A stretch of DNA of 13,947 bases from Clostridiales bacterium (GTDB lineage: Bacteria; Bacillota; Clostridia; Peptostreptococcales; Anaerovoracaceae), in contig WRFF01000029.1 of NCBI GenBank assembly GCA_009778945.1, forward strand, positions 1-13,947, given 5' to 3'. A model generated the notes under the pieces. The model was given only the letters and a program-made list of their open reading frames with translations, searched no databases and was not told the origin of the DNA. Numbering within the stretch: position 1 is the first letter of the stretch; every line of letters begins with the position of its first letter. A program made the position numbers and the translations under genes. Positions 11,791 through 13,947 of the stretch are shown here, piece by piece.

Positions 11791-13902
11791 TCATATCGCT
11801 TCGATTTCCCCGCGGGATTTGAGCGAAATCATGCGGGGCGTCAGAAGCACCCGCAACGCAAGGAAGCCGATCACGACGCATCCGAGCACGAGCAGCGAAT
11901 GCCCCACGACTGCAAGATCCGGCGGGCGGCCGGAGATCACTTCACGCAGCGCGTCTATCGAATAGGTGAAAGTCACAAAGGGGTGCAGCGTCGTAAACAT
12001 CTGCGCGCCCGAAAGCTGCAGCGGGAACGTGCCTGCGCTCGCCGTGAGCTGGAAGATCAGGATGATCATGGACAGCAGCTGCCCCACGCGCCCGAGGAGG
12101 CCGACCAGCGTCGTGATAATCGCGCTGCTCGTCAGCGCAGTCATAACAAAGACGACGAACAGCCACGGCCAGCTTGCGACATGGATACCGAGCCCGAAGA
12201 TTACAACCACAAGGAGCGCGGCCTGCAGGATGCCGATGCCTGCGCAGAGGAGATAATGCGGCACAACGAGGTTAAAAGCCCGCGTCGGACGAAGCGGCCC
12301 GCCGCCTCCGGACGCCGGCTCCGCGGGGAGCCGCTCGCCTTCTTCATTGCCGTCTTTCTTTGCCAGCGCCGCGGGTATGACGAGCGCGGTGAGCAGCGCG
12401 CCGATCCACAGTGCGAGCGAGCAGAAATACGGCGCGAAGCCGGTGCCGTAATTCGGCACGTCGGACAGATCGGTCTGGGTGGCCTGTACAGGATCCGTCA
12501 GATAGGTTTTCAGACCGCGCCCCTGCAGGGACGTGACGCCGCTCTGGAAAGTGTTCACGCCGTCCGCGAGCTTGTCCGCGCCGGAGACGTAGGCCTCCAC
12601 GCCGTCCGCGTAGGCGGACGCGCCGTCCTGCAGGGCGAGCGCACCGCTGACGAAAGTGTTCGCACCGGCTACATACGTGTTCACACCGGATTTGAGGCTG
12701 TCCGCGCCGCCCGCGAAGGTATTCACGCCGGCGACATAGGAATTCACGCCGGATTTGAGGCTGTCCGCGCCGTCCGCGTAGGTATCCGCGCCGGACACAT
12801 ACGTGTTCAAGCCAGACTTCAAACTTTCCACGCCGGCTGCATAGGTATCCGCGCCGGAGACATAGGCGCCGAGTTCGCTCTTCAGCGTATCCGCGCCGCC
12901 CGTATAGGTATCCACGCCCGCGTTGAGCTGGGCCGCGCCCGCCGCAAGCTGAGTGAGCTGCGCCGCATCCGGGAGCCCTGCTGCCTGCGCCGATTGAGCC
13001 AAGCTGCCCGCAAGCGCCGCGAGCTGCGCCGCCGACGTCTGAAGCGAGGCGGAATCAAGCTGCGCGGCGCCCGCTGTGAGCTGTGTGCCCGCCGCTTTTA
13101 GCGAAGCGCTGTCGAGCGCGAAGGCGCCCGCCTTGAGCTGTGCGCCGGCCTTCTCCAGCGCGGCGGTGTCGAGCTTGGAAGCGCCGTCTGTCAGCGATGT
13201 CCCGCCCTGCCGAAGCGCGTTCGTATCGAGCTGCGCGCCGCCGGAAACAAGGTCGGCGCCGTTTTGCCGGAGTTTTTGCGCGCCGTCCGTCAGCGCGTCC
13301 GTCTTCAGCTGCCCGCCCGCATCCGTCAGGGTCTCGCCGCTTGATTTCAGGTCCGAGGCGCCGGCGTTCAAATCATCTGCGTTTTTCGCGAGCGTATCGA
13401 CAAGCGCGCCCACCGTGGCGCCTGCGATCTGTCCCGCCAGCTCCGCGCGGATCTGTTTATCCACATTCTCCGAGAGCAGCGAAGCCATGAAGCTGTTCTT
13501 GCTGTTCGTGTACAGCTCGATCATGGACGCCTGCGGCACGTCGCTGTTTCCCGACTGCATTTTTTTCGAAAAATCTGCAGGAATTACAAATTCTGCGTAG
13601 TACGTTTTATCCGAAAGCCCCGCGTCGCCCTTAGCGCGGTTCACAAACTGCCAGTCTACAGCCTCTGATTTTTTCAGGTCCGTCGCCAGCTTCTCCCCAT
13701 AATTCTCTCCGCTATAACCATTGTCCTCGTTCACAAACGCGACCGGAAGCTTGTCCAAATTCGCGTAGGGATCCCAAAAAGCCTGCAGATAGAACAACGG
13801 ATAGAGTACGGGTACAATCAGAATCGCGACAATCGAGATGATGCGAAAACGGCTCGATATACTGTTCCGAACCCCCTGCAGAAACATTTCCGAAAATTTC
13901 AT
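11791..13902 (-). CDS. YhgE/Pip family membrane protein with repeat-rich extracellular domain
   Basis: This 703-residue protein has the layout of the YhgE/Pip (phage infection protein) group, related to ABC-2 type exporters. One N-terminal membrane helix (about 21-41) is followed by the family segment DPYANLDKLPVAFVNEDNG (44-62), a long extracytoplasmic region to about 485, and five membrane helices (about 490-512, 545-570, 578-602, 608-626, 665-688). The outer region contains 19-residue repeats (196-296) and nineteen heptads beginning mostly with Gly (329-461), probably coiled or helical. Relatives have been linked to phage adsorption and to type VII-like export, but the function here is unknown. 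The ATG has GAAGG about eight bases upstream. The 45 bases beyond the start show only this site and perhaps the tail of another frame. No ATPase partner is visible. Confidence 0.88.
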   Translation of the reverse strand: MKFSEMFLQGVRNSISSRFRIISIVAILIVPVLYPLFYLQAFWDPYANLDKLPVAFVNEDNGYSGENYGEKLATDLKKSEAVDWQFVNRAKGDAGLSDKTYYAEFVIPADFSKKMQSGNSDVPQASMIELYTNSKNSFMASLLSENVDKQIRAELAGQIAGATVGALVDTLAKNADDLNAGASDLKSSGETLTDAGGQLKTDALTDGAQKLRQNGADLVSGGAQLDTNALRQGGTSLTDGASKLDTAALEKAGAQLKAGAFALDSASLKAAGTQLTAGAAQLDSASLQTSAAQLAALAGSLAQSAQAAGLPDAAQLTQLAAGAAQLNAGVDTYTGGADTLKSELGAYVSGADTYAAGVESLKSGLNTYVSGADTYADGADSLKSGVNSYVAGVNTFAGGADSLKSGVNTYVAGANTFVSGALALQDGASAYADGVEAYVSGADKLADGVNTFQSGVTSLQGRGLKTYLTDPVQATQTDLSDVPNYGTGFAPYFCSLALWIGALLTALVIPAALAKKDGNEEGERLPAEPASGGGGPLRPTRAFNLVVPHYLLCAGIGILQAALLVVVIFGLGIHVASWPWLFVVFVMTALTSSAIITTLVGLLGRVGQLLSMIILIFQLTASAGTFPLQLSGAQMFTTLHPFVTFTYSIDALREVISGRPPDLAVVGHSLLVLGCVVIGFLALRVLLTPRMISLKSRGEIEAI
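12520..12918 (-). repeat. Heptad repeat tract in the YhgE-like gene (21-base units, 63-base super-units)
   Basis: Residues 329-461 divide into nineteen 7-residue units, mostly G-[AV]-x-x-[YFL]-x-x, such as GADTYAD, GADSLKS, GVNTYVA. They group in threes, giving a 63-base DNA period that is nearly identical between about 12680 and 12790. Close DNA identity indicates recent internal duplication, and the copy number may vary among strains. Confidence 0.8.
13015..13317 (-). repeat. 19-residue repeats in the YhgE-like gene
   Basis: Residues 196-296 hold five units of 19 residues, for example GASKLDTAALEKAGAQLKA followed by GAFALDSASLKAAGTQLTA. A six-residue insertion (GADLVS) separates the first from the rest. 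The units are diverged at DNA level, so this tract looks older than the heptad tract. Confidence 0.7.
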
Positions 13903-13947
13903 TTTTGTGCCTTCTTTTCTTCCTTTTTAAAGCGTCTGTTTTTTCAG

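Noticed and set aside
11761..13101. 446-codon plus-strand frame with repeats
   Set aside because: It is opposite the YhgE-like gene; its repeats simply mirror the heptad tract.

Overview
This window reads as chromosomal DNA from an anaerobic, moderately GC-rich Bacillota, most likely a Clostridia-type bacterium. The evidence is strong AGGAGG-type ribosome sites, a lipobox binding protein, a YhgE/Pip exporter, a CcpA-like cre box, TRAP transport and a four-cysteine molybdopterin-domain protein. The taxonomic call is inference. All convincing genes lie on the minus strand, so transcription runs from high to low coordinates.

Region 1 (about 6570 down to 1) is a probable catabolic module. A PAS/AAA+/Fis sigma-54 activator (6488-5094) precedes a 359-base gap holding an essentially perfect -24/-12 promoter (4844-4829). 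Next come a RidA/YjgF-family protein (4734-4300), a UbiD-family prFMN decarboxylase (4211-2712) and a TRAP transporter in the order dctM (2711-1362), dctP (1273-167), dctQ (from 83, running off the window). The simplest reading is import of an organic, perhaps aromatic or unsaturated, carboxylate by TRAP, decarboxylation by UbiD, and an auxiliary step by the Rid protein. The local activator would switch the operon on through RNA polymerase-sigma-54. The substrate cannot be read from the sequence.

Region 2 (6489-6976) is non-coding. It holds the activator's likely promoter, a four-unit array of about 73 bp built around TTGTCA/TGACAA inverted half-sites, and a probable terminator for the upstream operon.

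Region 3 (11331 down to 6977) is a compact housekeeping-type operon: a threonyl-tRNA synthetase without the TGS domain, a D-2-hydroxyacid dehydrogenase, a membrane-anchored TPR-like protein, and a MoeA-like molybdopterin-domain protein with a C-terminal cysteine cluster. Its base composition looks visibly more GC-rich than Region 1.

Region 4 (11332-13947) contains an AT-rich 459-base spacer with nested inverted repeats and a cre-like operator, then a 703-residue YhgE/Pip membrane protein whose extracellular part is built from 19-residue and 7-residue tandem repeats. No RNA genes, insertion sequences or CRISPR arrays were found. The most novel-looking features are the RidA-UbiD-TRAP module under a dedicated sigma-54 activator and the half-site array next to the activator gene.
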